Assembly (NCBI RefSeq): GCF_008245005.1
Contig: NZ_CP043427.1
Coordinates: forward strand, 1,612,001 to 1,676,000
DNA length: 64,000 nucleotides
Source of the DNA: Campylobacter sputorum subsp. sputorum
GTDB taxonomy: Bacteria > Campylobacterota > Campylobacteria > Campylobacterales > Campylobacteraceae
Reading direction: 5' to 3'
Shown: positions 20,158 to 29,730 of the stretch, piece after piece
How the letters are laid out: each line of letters starts with the position of its first letter
Position numbering within the stretch: the first letter of the stretch is position 1
Translations under genes and position numbers: made by a program
Notes under the pieces: model-generated
Seen by the model: only the letters and a program-made list of their open reading frames with translations
Database searches by the model: none
Told to the model about the DNA's origin: nothing

Positions 20158-20640
20158 TTTTGTATAGAAATTCATATCTAAACCACATTTTAAATTTTAT
20201 CTTATGCTACTAATCATCACAATCGCGTACTTTTGTATAACTATCATTAGTTTTATAAAGGTAAGCTCGAAAGTAGGAAATATCGGAGAAAACCTTACAA
20301 GTTCGCTTGGTATGGAAATTTCAAACTCTATAACAGCTTGGTTAAGTTCGCAAAGTAATTCTGTAACAAAAAAGCAGAATTTATAGAAGAAAATCTAGAT
20401 ATTTTGAATATGCCAGATAAAATCCCAAAACATCTTGACTACTTACAAAACGATACTATTTTGATATATTTCAGCTATACCTTGATAAAGACAGATATAT
20501 TTATGTAAATAATGAAAAATAAAAAATCAGAAATCTTTCCTTTAGAGAAAATGCACTTTGGTATAAAAATACAATGATGAAAGAAAAAACAACTATAAAT
20601 ATTATGGATGTTCATAGAATTTTAAATATAAAATCTAAAA
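20158..20640 (+). pseudogene. Sensor kinase remnant (periplasmic sensor end only)
   Basis: Broken frames encode an N-terminal membrane helix (LLIITIAYFCITIISFI) and the beginning of a periplasmic sensor domain (SITAWLSSQSN, then FIEENLDILNMP). The kinase core is absent. The position directly before a truncated response regulator, and the resemblance in layout to the kinase at 24992-26639, suggest a decayed paralogue of that two-component system. Confidence 0.6.
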
Positions 20641-20649
20641 AATAAAGAA

Positions 20650-20943
20650 AAAAAGATACAAATATCTAAGCATATATTTGTTCAAGAAGAGGGGCAAAGC
20701 GTATTTATAGATGATGAGCTTGTGTTTTTGAGCTTAAATGAACACAAACTTTTATGGCTATTTATACATAATATAGATAAAATAGTAAGCTATGATATGA
20801 TTAACGAATATGTGTATTTTGGAAAAGACACTCAAAAATCCTCAATACATAACGCGATAACAAGACTCAAAAAAAGTCTTGGAGATATAGATATCATAAA
20901 TATTCCATCTATCGGATATACATTAAAAAAATATAAAGAGTAA
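20650..20943 (+). pseudogene. OmpR-type response regulator remnant (DNA-binding domain only)
   Basis: About 95 codons of a winged-helix effector domain: SLNEHKLLWLFIHNIDKIV, then SSIHNAITRLKKSLGDID and SIGYTLKKY. The receiver domain is missing. It aligns closely with the C-terminal domain of the regulator at 26640-27323 (LDKIVSYEVIEDYIY against IDKIVSYDMINEYVY), so the two are paralogues. It may still be translated as a small peptide, but no start with a good ribosome site was found. Confidence 0.65.
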
Positions 20944-20969
20944 AATTTTTTATTTTAGAAGATAAGGTA

Positions 20970-20996
20970 AATTTAAAAAGGCGAGTTTCCTCGCCT
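20970..20996 (-). terminator. Rho-independent terminator of assT
   Basis: Stem AGGCGAG paired with CTCGCCT around a 4-base loop. In the minus direction it is followed by TTTTTAAATTT. It lies directly after the stop codon of the intact assT. Confidence 0.85.
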
Positions 20997-21001
20997 AAAA
21001 A

Positions 21002-22822
21002 TTAATTAAAAGCTTTATTTATATCAACAGGAAGTGCTCTATATCCAATAGTTGCACCAAGACCAGTAAAACGAATTTCTACTTTAACATTTTGTGTGCC
21101 ATCTTCTATCTCATTTAATATAGGCTCAGTATTTCCAGTTCCAAGCAAGAATTTGCCCAAACCTGCCGTAGCTGAATATATAAACATAGTATTTCTATTT
21201 GGTTGATACTCTACGACTGAAGTAATAGGGCTATACCAATCAAATCCTCTATCTTTGCCATATTCCCAAACTTGTTTTACAGTCATATTTTTCTCATCTA
21301 CGACATACTCAACAGCACGACTATATTTCATAGAAGCAAGTGCTGGTTGTTCGTTACCACGACTATCGCCATTGTCAAAAACAGTTACAGTAAGCATACC
21401 TTTTTTAGATTTTTCTGGAACTACATAGGCAGTATGTTGTGTCCAAGTCCAGTCAAATCCACCTTTTTCATTCTCATAGCCAGGGCATTTTGAACCTTCA
21501 TCTTCACAAACAATTTTTTTGCCTTTACTATCAACTGGTTGTAACAGATATTTTTTAAATTTATCATTCCATCCTTTGGCAGCACCCAAAATCCATTTTA
21601 CTTTTTTATCCCTACCTATTTTTACAACTGCACTTTGATGTCTAACTGATAGTATTATGCTATCATCACTTGCATCGTAATTTACTGAGTTTATATGTGC
21701 CCAGTTTCTACCAACACCAACACCAGCAACATCTCCAAATGGCATAGAATTATCTTCTAATGCTTCTTTATCAAGCGTATGACCGGCTTTACTAGCATCT
21801 ACATTTAAGCAAACTGCACCTTGGTCTAGTGCTAGAATATTTGTATCTCTATATGGATCTAAAATATCATAAATTTTCCACTCATCTACTACTTTTCCAC
21901 TCTCATCTACCTCTATAATCACATCTCTAACGCTTCTAACATTTTTGCCATCTTTTCTTTTTTGATCAGCTGAAGCAACACGCATAATATATGTGCCTTT
22001 TGGAGTTTGTTCTATATGGTGAGAAAAATCTACATATGATAGTGGTAATCTCCTATCAAAAATTTCTCTACCCATTAAATCGTATTTCATATATCTTTGC
22101 CCCATACCAAACAGAAGTGCCCCGTCTTTTGTTTGAGAAAAGCCCATCATATTACCTTTTTTATAGATATTTGATGGATCTCTTATCTCATCGGCTTTCA
22201 TATACCATCTAACATCACCATTTGCATCTATAATCCAGTTATATGGCTCATTATCCCACTCCATTGCTCCGCCTACTGGATGATTCCAAACAGCTTGACC
22301 CGAATTTGGAGTAGAAGCCCTTATAATATGATTTAATAAATATAATCTATCTTTAAATTTACTATCCATTTTTATAACATTTGCTTTTGGCAGAGTTTCT
22401 ATTTGATTATTTCCTGGTCCTGGTAGATATACTGCTGGCCCATAAATCAAATATGTTTCACTCATAGCTTCGCCATTTCTTTTATAGCTTACTTCTACTC
22501 TATTTCTATACTCAGGATATAGTCCCCAAACTGGAATTCCACCATGTTGTCTTACAGCGTTATCGCTTACATCGTATTTTATATCAATACCGCCACCTTC
22601 TTTACCTTTGACTACTACTTTAACATCTGTAACATCATATCCGCCATTCATAATAACAGCAGTAAGAGGTGCTACTTTGTATGGATTCATATGTATAGCT
22701 CCAAGCTTGCCAGCTGGTTTATAGCTAACCGGACCACTTGCACCGCCAATAGCAAGAGCATTAGTAGCACCAAAACCAAGAAGCATTGTAGCAACAAGTG
22801 CTGAACTTATAACTTTTTTCAT
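21002..22822 (-). CDS. assT: Periplasmic arylsulfate sulfotransferase, intact copy
   Basis: 606-residue AssT-family enzyme that moves sulfate from one phenolic ester to another phenol without PAPS. A 24-residue signal peptide ends in ATNALA. The N-terminal beta domain is followed by the propeller with DFSHHIEQ near 266, NWAHINSVNY near 372 and DWTWTQHTAY near 455-464. Cysteines near residues 436 and 443 (CEDEGSKCPGY) match the disulfide described next to the catalytic His in E. coli AssT, so the His of WTQH is the likely catalytic residue. The start is supported by AGGAG about 7 bases upstream. The DsbL/DsbI-like pair at 27360-28714 is the likely oxidant. A 150-bp block is nearly identical to the broken copy downstream. 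Confidence 0.93.
   Translation of the reverse strand: MKKVISSALVATMLLGFGATNALAIGGASGPVSYKPAGKLGAIHMNPYKVAPLTAVIMNGGYDVTDVKVVVKGKEGGGIDIKYDVSDNAVRQHGGIPVWGLYPEYRNRVEVSYKRNGEAMSETYLIYGPAVYLPGPGNNQIETLPKANVIKMDSKFKDRLYLLNHIIRASTPNSGQAVWNHPVGGAMEWDNEPYNWIIDANGDVRWYMKADEIRDPSNIYKKGNMMGFSQTKDGALLFGMGQRYMKYDLMGREIFDRRLPLSYVDFSHHIEQTPKGTYIMRVASADQKRKDGKNVRSVRDVIIEVDESGKVVDEWKIYDILDPYRDTNILALDQGAVCLNVDASKAGHTLDKEALEDNSMPFGDVAGVGVGRNWAHINSVNYDASDDSIILSVRHQSAVVKIGRDKKVKWILGAAKGWNDKFKKYLLQPVDSKGKKIVCEDEGSKCPGYENEKGGFDWTWTQHTAYVVPEKSKKGMLTVTVFDNGDSRGNEQPALASMKYSRAVEYVVDEKNMTVKQVWEYGKDRGFDWYSPITSVVEYQPNRNTMFIYSATAGLGKFLLGTGNTEPILNEIEDGTQNVKVEIRFTGLGATIGYRALPVDINKAFN
21430..21579. repeat. Near-identical block shared with the assT pseudogene, copy 1
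   Basis: 147 of 150 positions match 23437-23586 by my hand alignment. The flanking coding sequence of the two assT copies is clearly more divergent. The block encodes the cysteine pair and the WTWTQH active-site segment. Confidence 0.85.
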
Positions 22823-22933
22823 ACTATCTCCTAATTTAAAGTTGTAAAATTTATTATATATTTAAAAAGCATAAAGTAATATTAATTAACTAAAGTATAA
22901 GAATTTAAAAATTAGACAAAATTGAATTTACAT

Positions 22934-22969
22934 ATGTTTGCTTTTAGACTTAAATCCAAAAGCAAACAT
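22934..22969 (-). terminator. Hairpin after the assT pseudogene
   Basis: A perfect 12-bp inverted repeat (ATGTTTGCTTTT with AAAAGCAAACAT) around a 12-base loop, 19 bases past the stop of the broken assT. The T-run is poor in the minus direction, so termination efficiency is doubtful. Confidence 0.6.
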
Positions 22970-22988
22970 TTTAGTTTATATATTAAAA

Positions 22989-24843
22989 CTATTTGTTTTT
23001 AGGTTTTGGAGCAAAAGCTTTATCTACACTAATTGGCATAGCTTGATAACCATTTCCTACTCCAGTAAATTTAATCATAACACTTGGCTCTTTTGCACCC
23101 CATTTAAACTCATCTATCACAGGAGTTGCAGCACCTAAAACCTTTCCAGCAGCCAAATCATAACCCATACCCGCAGTTGCTGAGTAAACCATAATTGAAT
23201 TTTTATCATCCATGTATTTTGTTAGGCTAGTAACTGGGCTAAACCATTTGTTTCCACGCTCTTTACCATATTCCCAAATTTGCTCAACAGTCATTTTCTT
23301 TTGATCTATTTTATAAACAACTGCACGGCTGTATTTCATCTCTGCAAGAGCAGGTTGCTCCATACCACGGCTATCACCGTTATCAAATGCAGCTAAATAC
23401 AAAATATCTTTATTTGTTTTTGAATCAATTATAAATGCAGTATGTTGAGTCCAAGTCCAGTCAAATCCACCTTTTTCATTCTCATAGCCAGGGCATTTTG
23501 AACCTTCATCTTCACAAACAATTTTTTTGCCTTTACTATCAACCGGTTGTAACAAATATTTTTTAAATTTATCATTCCATCCTTTGTGAGCACCAAGTAT
23601 CCATTTAACTTCTTTATCACGACCAATTTTTACGATAGCATTTTGATGACGAGACGATATAATGATACTATCATCATTTTGATCATAATCAACACTATTA
23701 ACATGAGCCCAGTTTCTACCAACACCAGTTCCAGCTATATCACCAAATGCACCTTCTGAGTTCATTTTAGCTAGGTCTTCGTGACTAAATGTTTTACCAG
23801 CTGCTTTTGCGTCTATATTTAAACAAACTGCACCTTGATCAAGAACCAAAATTGCAGTACTTCTATATGGATCTAAAATTTCATAAAGTTTCCAATCATC
23901 AACAACTTCGCCATTTGGAGCAACTTCTACTATAACATCTCTAACACTTCTTACATTTTTGCCATCAGGTAGTTTTGTATTTGCCGAAGCAACTCTTAGC
24001 AAATAGTTACCATTTTCTGCTTGATCCATAGAGTGTGAAAAGTCTATATATCCAGATGGAAGCTCTCTGTTAAATATCTCTCTACCCATTAAATCGTATT
24101 TAACATATCTTTGTCCATAGCCCCAAAGCACCGTCTTTACCTTGTTGAAAGCCCATCATGTTTCCTGTATGCATAAAATCAGTAAAACTTAAAATTTTTT
24201 CAGAATTAAAATACCATCTAACCTCACCTTTTGTATCAACTACAAAAACATTTGAACCGTAGTTCCATTCCATTGCTCCACCCATTGGATTGTTCCAAAC
24301 CATTTGTGAACTATTTCCTGGTGCCTTACCACTAATGTTATTTACAAGATAAAGCCTATCTTCAAAGCCTTTTTCAACTTTTTCTACTTTTACACTATCA
24401 AAAAGTGTTGCTTTATTGCCCAGTAGTCCAGATGTTGGAAGCATTACAGGAGCTGTTGGGATTTTATACTCTTCTGTTACAGTTTCTGATGGTTTTGTAA
24501 ATTCTTTCTTAGTATAAGTTACTTTTTACAACATTCATATAATTTGCATAAAGACCCCAAACAGGAATACCTCCATATAGTTTTAATTTTTGATCATCCA
24601 CTTTATAGGAAATTCTTTGACCACCATCTTTTGGAGCTATCTCAACTGATACATTACTTAGAGTATACCCACCATTTTGGATAAAGGCAGTTAATGGAGC
24701 AAATCCGTAAGGATTAAGTTTTACAGAGCCAATTTTTCCTTGAACTTGCCAATATATCTTAGCACCACTTGCACCACCCATAGCTAGAGCTGAAGTTGTG
24801 CTAACAGCCAATAATAAACCAGCTACTTAAATATTTTTTTCAT
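22989..24843 (-). pseudogene. assT: Second arylsulfate sulfotransferase gene, broken by three frameshifts
   Basis: A tandem paralogue of the intact assT. ATG 24843 has a strong AAAGGAG site. Break 1 lies in the signal peptide near 24828: MKKIFK then stop, whereas one extra base restores VAGLLLAVSTTSALAMGG. Break 2 is near 24529, where one surplus A hides VTYTKKEF. Break 3 is near 24123, between KDGAL and LWGYGQRYVKYD. From there to 22989 the frame is intact, including FSHSMDQ, NWAHVNSVDY, the cysteine pair and WTWTQHT. All motifs survive, so the gene broke recently or the breaks are sequencing errors. Without repair no full product can be made. Confidence 0.88.
23437..23586. repeat. Near-identical block shared with intact assT, copy 2
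   Basis: Counterpart of 21430-21579 with three mismatches in 150 positions. Its sharp edges suggest gene conversion or strong local constraint. The low synonymous difference favours conversion. Confidence 0.85.
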
Positions 24844-24888
24844 ATTATCTCCTTTTTGTATTTATCATTCCAAAGTATAATAAACACT

Positions 24889-24923
24889 TTTAACAAATTT
24901 TTAACTATAAAATTAAATTTAAC
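24889..24923. promoter_or_regulatory. Three TTTAAC repeats between the assT pseudogene and the sensor kinase
   Basis: TTTAAC occurs at 24889, 24900 and 24918, spaced 11 and 18 bases, in the divergent intergenic region. Direct hexamer repeats about one helical turn apart are the usual target of OmpR-family regulators, and one is encoded at 26640. In DNA this AT-rich the pattern may be chance. Confidence 0.3.
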
Positions 24924-24991
24924 TTAAAGTAAAATTTTATATACTTTTTGTTAAAATATCTCAATAAATTATAATAAAACTATAACAAGAA

Positions 24992-26639
24992 ATGAGAAAT
25001 CAAAAAATTTATCAATTAATCGGAGTATTTACTCTGCTTTTTATATTCCTATTATCTTATCAATTGTATTTAACAATATAAGAGATCAAATTCTAGACAA
25101 AATAGATGAAAATAGACATCTATAGCTAAAAACTTAGAACATCAGATAAATGTATGGATAGATGAGCAAATAAATATTATAGAAAAAACTAAAATTATTT
25201 TTGAAAGTAAAAAAATTTACGACAATGAAGATGAAATTTCAAAATTTAGTAAAGATTTTTTATATTTAAAAACTAATTTTGACATTATACAGTTTTTTAT
25301 AGATGAAAAATTTACTATGTTAAATGGGAAAAAAATACTTGATTTTAAAAACAATTTAACTGATGAGAATCTAAAAAGAATAGATAATGCTAAAAAACTT
25401 GAGTGGTTTATAAAAACAAAAACAAGTAATCACACGACAATAAATTATATAAAAAACATGTCGTACTCAAAGTTCCAACCGTAAATTTTTGTACTCCAAT
25501 AAAAGATAAAGATAAATTTAAAGGTGTTATGTGTGGCGTTATAAACATAGATAATCTTTTTAAAAAACTAAAAGATATAAACCCGCCAAAGTATTTTTAT
25601 TATTTTATAGTTGATGAGTTTAATACTATTTTAGCCAAACAAAATGATCAAAAACTAATGGCTGAAATTTCAAAAACTTGTAAAAATCTAGAAGCCAACG
25701 TAACAACATTCCAACTTGGTGATGATATAATAAAACTAAGTCCTATAAAAAGATTTGATTGGAAAATAAGGTGTTGGCGTTGATAGACTGCAATTTTTTA
25801 AACATAGTCTTAAACCAATTATTAAAAACACAGCTATTTTATCTATGTGTATTTTTGTATTTTTTGTGGTTTTAAATTTGATATATGGATTTTTAATACG
25901 AAAAAACAATAAAAAAACAGAAGAAATGGAACTTCTTTTAGCCAGAAAATCTAGATTAAATGAAATTGGCTCCCTTATAACCGGTATAAACCATCAATTA
26001 AAACAGCCTCTAAACTCACTAAATTTAGCTATATCAAACTCAGAATTATTATTACAAAAAAATCCTATAGATATTGAAATGCTTCTTAAAAATATGTCGA
26101 TTTGTAAAAATCAAATTAATTTAATGAATAAAACTATAAATATTTTCAGAAGCTTTTACTCTCCAAATGAAGATATAAGCGAATTTTGCTTAAATGAAAC
26201 CATAAAATCTATTATTTACACTACAAATTCACAATTTTTCAAATATAATATAACCGTAAAATTTGAAGAAAAAAGTAAAATTTTTGCAAATAGTATAGAA
26301 AATTTTATACAGCAAATTTTACTAGTTTTACTTCAAAATTCAAAAGACGCCATATTAGAAAAAAAAGATATAGTAGATAAAAACATATATATTAATATAG
26401 AAAAATTTGATAAAGATGTGATAATATCAATTAGTGATTTTGGAATCGAGATAGATGCTAGACAAGCAAAAAATATATTTAATGCAAGCAAAACTTCATC
26501 AAAAAAACTTGGATTTGGCTTTGGGCTTTATTTTTCTAAAATTTTAAGCACAAAAAAACTAGACGGTGATCTTGTATTGGAAAATCATAAAAATCCGACC
26601 AAATTTAGCCTTAAAATACCACTAGATATAAGGAAATAA
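24992..26639 (+). pseudogene. Sensor histidine kinase with frameshifted periplasmic domain
   Basis: The gene starts MRNQKIYQLIG at 24992. A first membrane helix and a dCache-like periplasmic domain follow through several frames, with breaks near 25075, 25120, 25455 and 25768. At the last, one surplus A in ATAAGGTG separates KRFDWKI from GVGVDRLQFF. From ATG 25845 the frame is intact: a membrane helix (MCIFVFFVVLNLIYGFLI), the phospho-acceptor box GINHQLKQPLNSL, N-box LLQNSKDAI and the G-box FGFGLYFSKIL. The core could be made as a truncated kinase, but sensing would be lost. The stop codon abuts the response regulator start at 26640, so they form one operon. Confidence 0.8.
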
Positions 26640-27323
26640 ATGCATAACTCAACACTTAATTTACTTAAAAAATTTAGAATTTTAATAGTAGAAGATGATC
26701 CTATTACTCTAGAAATGATTTCTTTTGGATTAAAAGAACATTTTGAGCTTTATGTAGCAAAAGATGGTCTAGAGGGTTTTGAGATATTTAAAAAACATAA
26801 TGTTGATATGATTTTAACAGATATTCATATGCCAAATTTAAATGAGCTTGAGATGATAAAACTTATATTGCAAATCAAACCAAATCAAAACTTTATAGTC
26901 ATGACATCTTATGATAGTGATAAAAATTTACTTGATAGCATAAAATGTGGTGCATTAAATTTTATACCAAAACCTCTTGATATCCCTACATTGCAACGCT
27001 TCTTACTCTTGAGTTTAACAAATCTAAAAGATGAATTAAAACAAATTAGCCCAAGAGTAAGTGTAAATTTTATAAATGAAGCTATTTTTTTAGATAATAA
27101 ACCTATATTTTTAAGTGCTAAAAATCATAAAATTTTCTGGCTTCTAGTTTATAATCTAGACAAAATAGTAAGTTATGAAGTTATAGAAGATTACATTTAT
27201 GATGGTGAAAACTTTAGCAAAAGTGCTCTTTATATGTCTATAAAAAGACTAAAATACGAACTAAATGATTTAAATATAGAAAATATTCATTCAAGTGGAT
27301 ATATATTAAAGACAAGTATTTAA
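26640..27323 (+). CDS. OmpR-family response regulator
   Basis: 227 residues. Receiver domain about 12-125: acidic pocket VEDD, phospho-acceptor Asp in LTDIHMP, conserved Thr/Ser in VMTSYD and Lys in NFIPKPLD. C-terminal winged helix about 140-225 with KIFWLLVYNLDKIVSYE and SALYMSIKRLKYELNDL. It begins immediately after the kinase stop. Its position beside the assT genes, and the remnant of a second such pair beside the other assT, suggest it controls aryl-sulfate metabolism; this is inference. Confidence 0.9.
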   Translation: MHNSTLNLLKKFRILIVEDDPITLEMISFGLKEHFELYVAKDGLEGFEIFKKHNVDMILTDIHMPNLNELEMIKLILQIKPNQNFIVMTSYDSDKNLLDSIKCGALNFIPKPLDIPTLQRFLLLSLTNLKDELKQISPRVSVNFINEAIFLDNKPIFLSAKNHKIFWLLVYNLDKIVSYEVIEDYIYDGENFSKSALYMSIKRLKYELNDLNIENIHSSGYILKTSI

Positions 27324-27353
27324 AATAAAAAGTGCCTATTTTTTTAGGCACTT
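27321..27353 (-). terminator. Terminator of the dsbL-dsbI operon, possibly bidirectional
   Basis: A 9-bp stem AAGTGCCTA/TAGGCACTT around a six-T loop. In the minus direction it is followed by TTATTTTAAATA-type sequence just past the dsbI stop. It also lies just past the stop of the convergent response regulator. Confidence 0.85.
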
Positions 27354-27359
27354 ATAAGA

Positions 27360-28016
27360 TTAAGCAGCTTTATTTTTTATAGATGTTATAATCCATGATC
27401 CAAGCATAGCTACCAAAAGAGCAGTAGCTACAACATACGCCATAAGTGTACATTGTGCCATATCTAAAAATTTAGCAGATGGAATCAAATACCAACCATC
27501 AGCATAGAAATTTGTAAAAAATGTCTGAATTGCATCAAGCTGTGCGCCATCTGGAACAACTGGAGAATCATAACCACAATCTCCTGTTGGTTTAAACCAG
27601 TCTGGTGCCCACTGTGCTAAAGGAAGACCAAACGGGAAACTAGGATCAGTTGAGCAACCTTGAACACCAAAAGGATCATCACCATGAACTGCTTCATGAA
27701 TAGCATGAAGTTTAACACTATAGCCTATACCTATGATAGCTCCATATAAACCAAAAACATATCCTATTATTTTAAGAACTATATTTTTTGGATTAATAGC
27801 TGCTATTATACCACCAAGAGCCATTACAATCATTGAAAATCTTATATACACACACTGTTCGCATGGCAACATATACAGATAATTTTGAAAGAAGCTATGG
27901 GCTAATATAACTAACCCACCCATAGCAACTACCATCAATATCCATAAAAATCTTTGATCTTGCCATCTTGACATAGTGTCAATAGGCGAACTTTTAAAAT
28001 CACTCCATAAACTCAT
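27360..28016 (-). CDS. dsbI: DsbB-family quinone-dependent disulfide oxidase (DsbI-like)
   Basis: 218-residue inner-membrane protein with four to five membrane segments. The first cysteine pair is CEQC at residues 52-55, just after the first periplasmic loop. The second lies in the periplasmic loop near 121 (QGCSTD) and 145 (GDCGYD). It re-oxidises the DsbA-type partner 11 bases upstream and passes electrons to quinone. Genetic linkage to assT follows the dsbL-dsbI-assT arrangement known from uropathogenic E. coli, so a dedicated role in AssT folding is likely. Confidence 0.88.
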   Translation of the reverse strand: MSLWSDFKSSPIDTMSRWQDQRFLWILMVVAMGGLVILAHSFFQNYLYMLPCEQCVYIRFSMIVMALGGIIAAINPKNIVLKIIGYVFGLYGAIIGIGYSVKLHAIHEAVHGDDPFGVQGCSTDPSFPFGLPLAQWAPDWFKPTGDCGYDSPVVPDGAQLDAIQTFFTNFYADGWYLIPSAKFLDMAQCTLMAYVVATALLVAMLGSWIITSIKNKAA

Positions 28017-28027
28017 TTAGTATATCC

Positions 28028-28714
28028 TTATTTTAAATTATGAAGCTCTTTTATAGTATTAGCCATTTGATCTATACCTTTGATTGATTTTGTATAGATA
28101 AGGTATTTTCCATCAACAACAAATGCTGGAACACCTTGAATTTTAGCAACCATATAAGAATCACTATTTTGATCCATACCCCATTTATTTAATATGTCTT
28201 GAACTTTTTGATCTTTAACTGCTGCATCAACATCTGCTTTAGTCATACCAACTGGCTCAAGTGCAGTTTTATAAAATGCTTCAACATTTTCAGGTTTACT
28301 AGCATCATTACCCCATTTTTCTTTTTTGTCATGATAAGCTTTATATAGAGCAAATTTTACTTTTTTGAAATTTGAATTATCATCTAGTAAATCAATACCA
28401 GCTGCTTGATCTTTTGCAATCATAACTGCTAGAATTTCGCTACCGTATTTACCAAAAACACCTTTTGTAGCTAAATGATATGGAACAAATTTCATCTCTG
28501 GTACTTTTTTCATAACAGGTTTTGTTACAGCTTTGTCATATTTATAGCAAAATGGACAATCATAACTAAATACTTTTATAACTGTACCTTCTGCATTAGC
28601 AATAGGTTTTTCGAGTTTAACATAATCTGTACCCTCTACTACAGCTGCACTTGCACTGATTCCTGTTAGCATAGCTAAAACTACTAAAGACTTTGTAAAA
28701 GTTTTTAAAAACAT
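28028..28714 (-). CDS. DsbA-family periplasmic thiol oxidase (DsbL-like)
   Basis: 228 residues with a 23-residue signal peptide ending ASA. The thioredoxin-fold active site is CPFC at residues 53-56, the dipeptide I recall for DsbL rather than the CPHC of DsbA, and the cis-proline loop is QGVPAF near 193. The likely client is AssT, whose essential cysteine pair it would oxidise. The start has AAGGAG 4 to 9 bases upstream and a TATAAT at 28735-28740 as a probable -10 box. No -35 is evident, as is usual in Campylobacter. Confidence 0.88.
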   Translation of the reverse strand: MFLKTFTKSLVVLAMLTGISASAAVVEGTDYVKLEKPIANAEGTVIKVFSYDCPFCYKYDKAVTKPVMKKVPEMKFVPYHLATKGVFGKYGSEILAVMIAKDQAAGIDLLDDNSNFKKVKFALYKAYHDKKEKWGNDASKPENVEAFYKTALEPVGMTKADVDAAVKDQKVQDILNKWGMDQNSDSYMVAKIQGVPAFVVDGKYLIYTKSIKGIDQMANTIKELHNLK

Positions 28715-28809
28715 TATATTACTCCTTATGTGAAATTATATTGTAATAATAGCAAATTAATCTATCAATACGCTGACATAAAACTTAATATAATATTAAT
28801 TTATATTTA

Positions 28810-29727
28810 TTAACGATTAGGTGAAACTTTCGCTTCTTCTGAATTTGGGTAAGTACTTTTTAGAAATTTATAAAATTTATCGGCACTATTTTTGTCGCCA
28901 ACTTTATCAAAACTAATTGCAGTATGATATAGTAATTTAGGAGTATAGTTTGCTTTATCATATATAGCTATACTTTTTTGATAGTACTCTATAGCAGATG
29001 AGTAGGATTTGTTAAAATACTCAATTTCACCAAGCATAAATGTCGCTTCAGCTGGTCGGTGATTGATACTTATAAGATACTCATATCTTGCTTTAGCACC
29101 TGAGTAATCTTTGCTTTTATACATATTAGATGCTTCTTTTAAAATATCGGCTGGAGATTTTGAAGTAAAATCAGAATTTGATGAAGTTGTTTCTACTTTA
29201 GTTTCTGGTTCTTTTTTCTTTGAAGTTGTATCTTTAGTGGTATCTTTTAAATTCATTTTAGATAAATCACTTTTTGATACATAGTTTGAATTAATAGAAT
29301 CTATCAAGGTACTTAACTCGGCTAAAACTTTTTTTATCTCATTATTATTTTTTTCTTGTATAGCTCTACTTTCTTCTACATACTTTCTAAGATCGCTATT
29401 AGCAGAGTCTCCTCCGTTTGCACCACCACTTTCTAGCATATTAAGTCTTTGTTCTATTCTGCCTATTTGAGCATTATTGCCCTCTACAATACTTTGAAGA
29501 CCCTCTATACGTTCTATAGCATTATTTAGTTTTGCTTCTGTGCTTCCAAAATTTTGATTTAGTTTTTCTACTTTGTTTTTATTATTTAATAAAACTTGCT
29601 CATTTTTTGTAAGACCGTAAGGATTAGAAGCATCTAAATTTCCAGCATCAAATACTGAAACTTCTGCAGAAAATAGTGAAGTGGTAGCCATAAAAATAGC
29701 TACCAAAAAAAGACTTTTTTTAATCAT
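28810..29727 (-). CDS. CpoB/YbgF-like Tol-Pal associated TPR protein
   Basis: 305 residues with a signal peptide (MIKKSLFLVAIFMATTSLFSA). A coiled coil at about 45-150 carries NAIERIEGLQSIVEGNNAQI, then a Lys/Thr/Ser linker, and three TPR-type repeats fill 185-300 (PADILKEASNMYKSKDYSGA). This is the CpoB arrangement. The gene starts 3 bases after pal. The protein probably coordinates peptidoglycan synthesis with outer-membrane constriction, as CpoB does in E. coli. Confidence 0.87.
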   Translation of the reverse strand: MIKKSLFLVAIFMATTSLFSAEVSVFDAGNLDASNPYGLTKNEQVLLNNKNKVEKLNQNFGSTEAKLNNAIERIEGLQSIVEGNNAQIGRIEQRLNMLESGGANGGDSANSDLRKYVEESRAIQEKNNNEIKKVLAELSTLIDSINSNYVSKSDLSKMNLKDTTKDTTSKKKEPETKVETTSSNSDFTSKSPADILKEASNMYKSKDYSGAKARYEYLISINHRPAEATFMLGEIEYFNKSYSSAIEYYQKSIAIYDKANYTPKLLYHTAISFDKVGDKNSADKFYKFLKSTYPNSEEAKVSPNR

Positions 29728-29730
29728 AAA

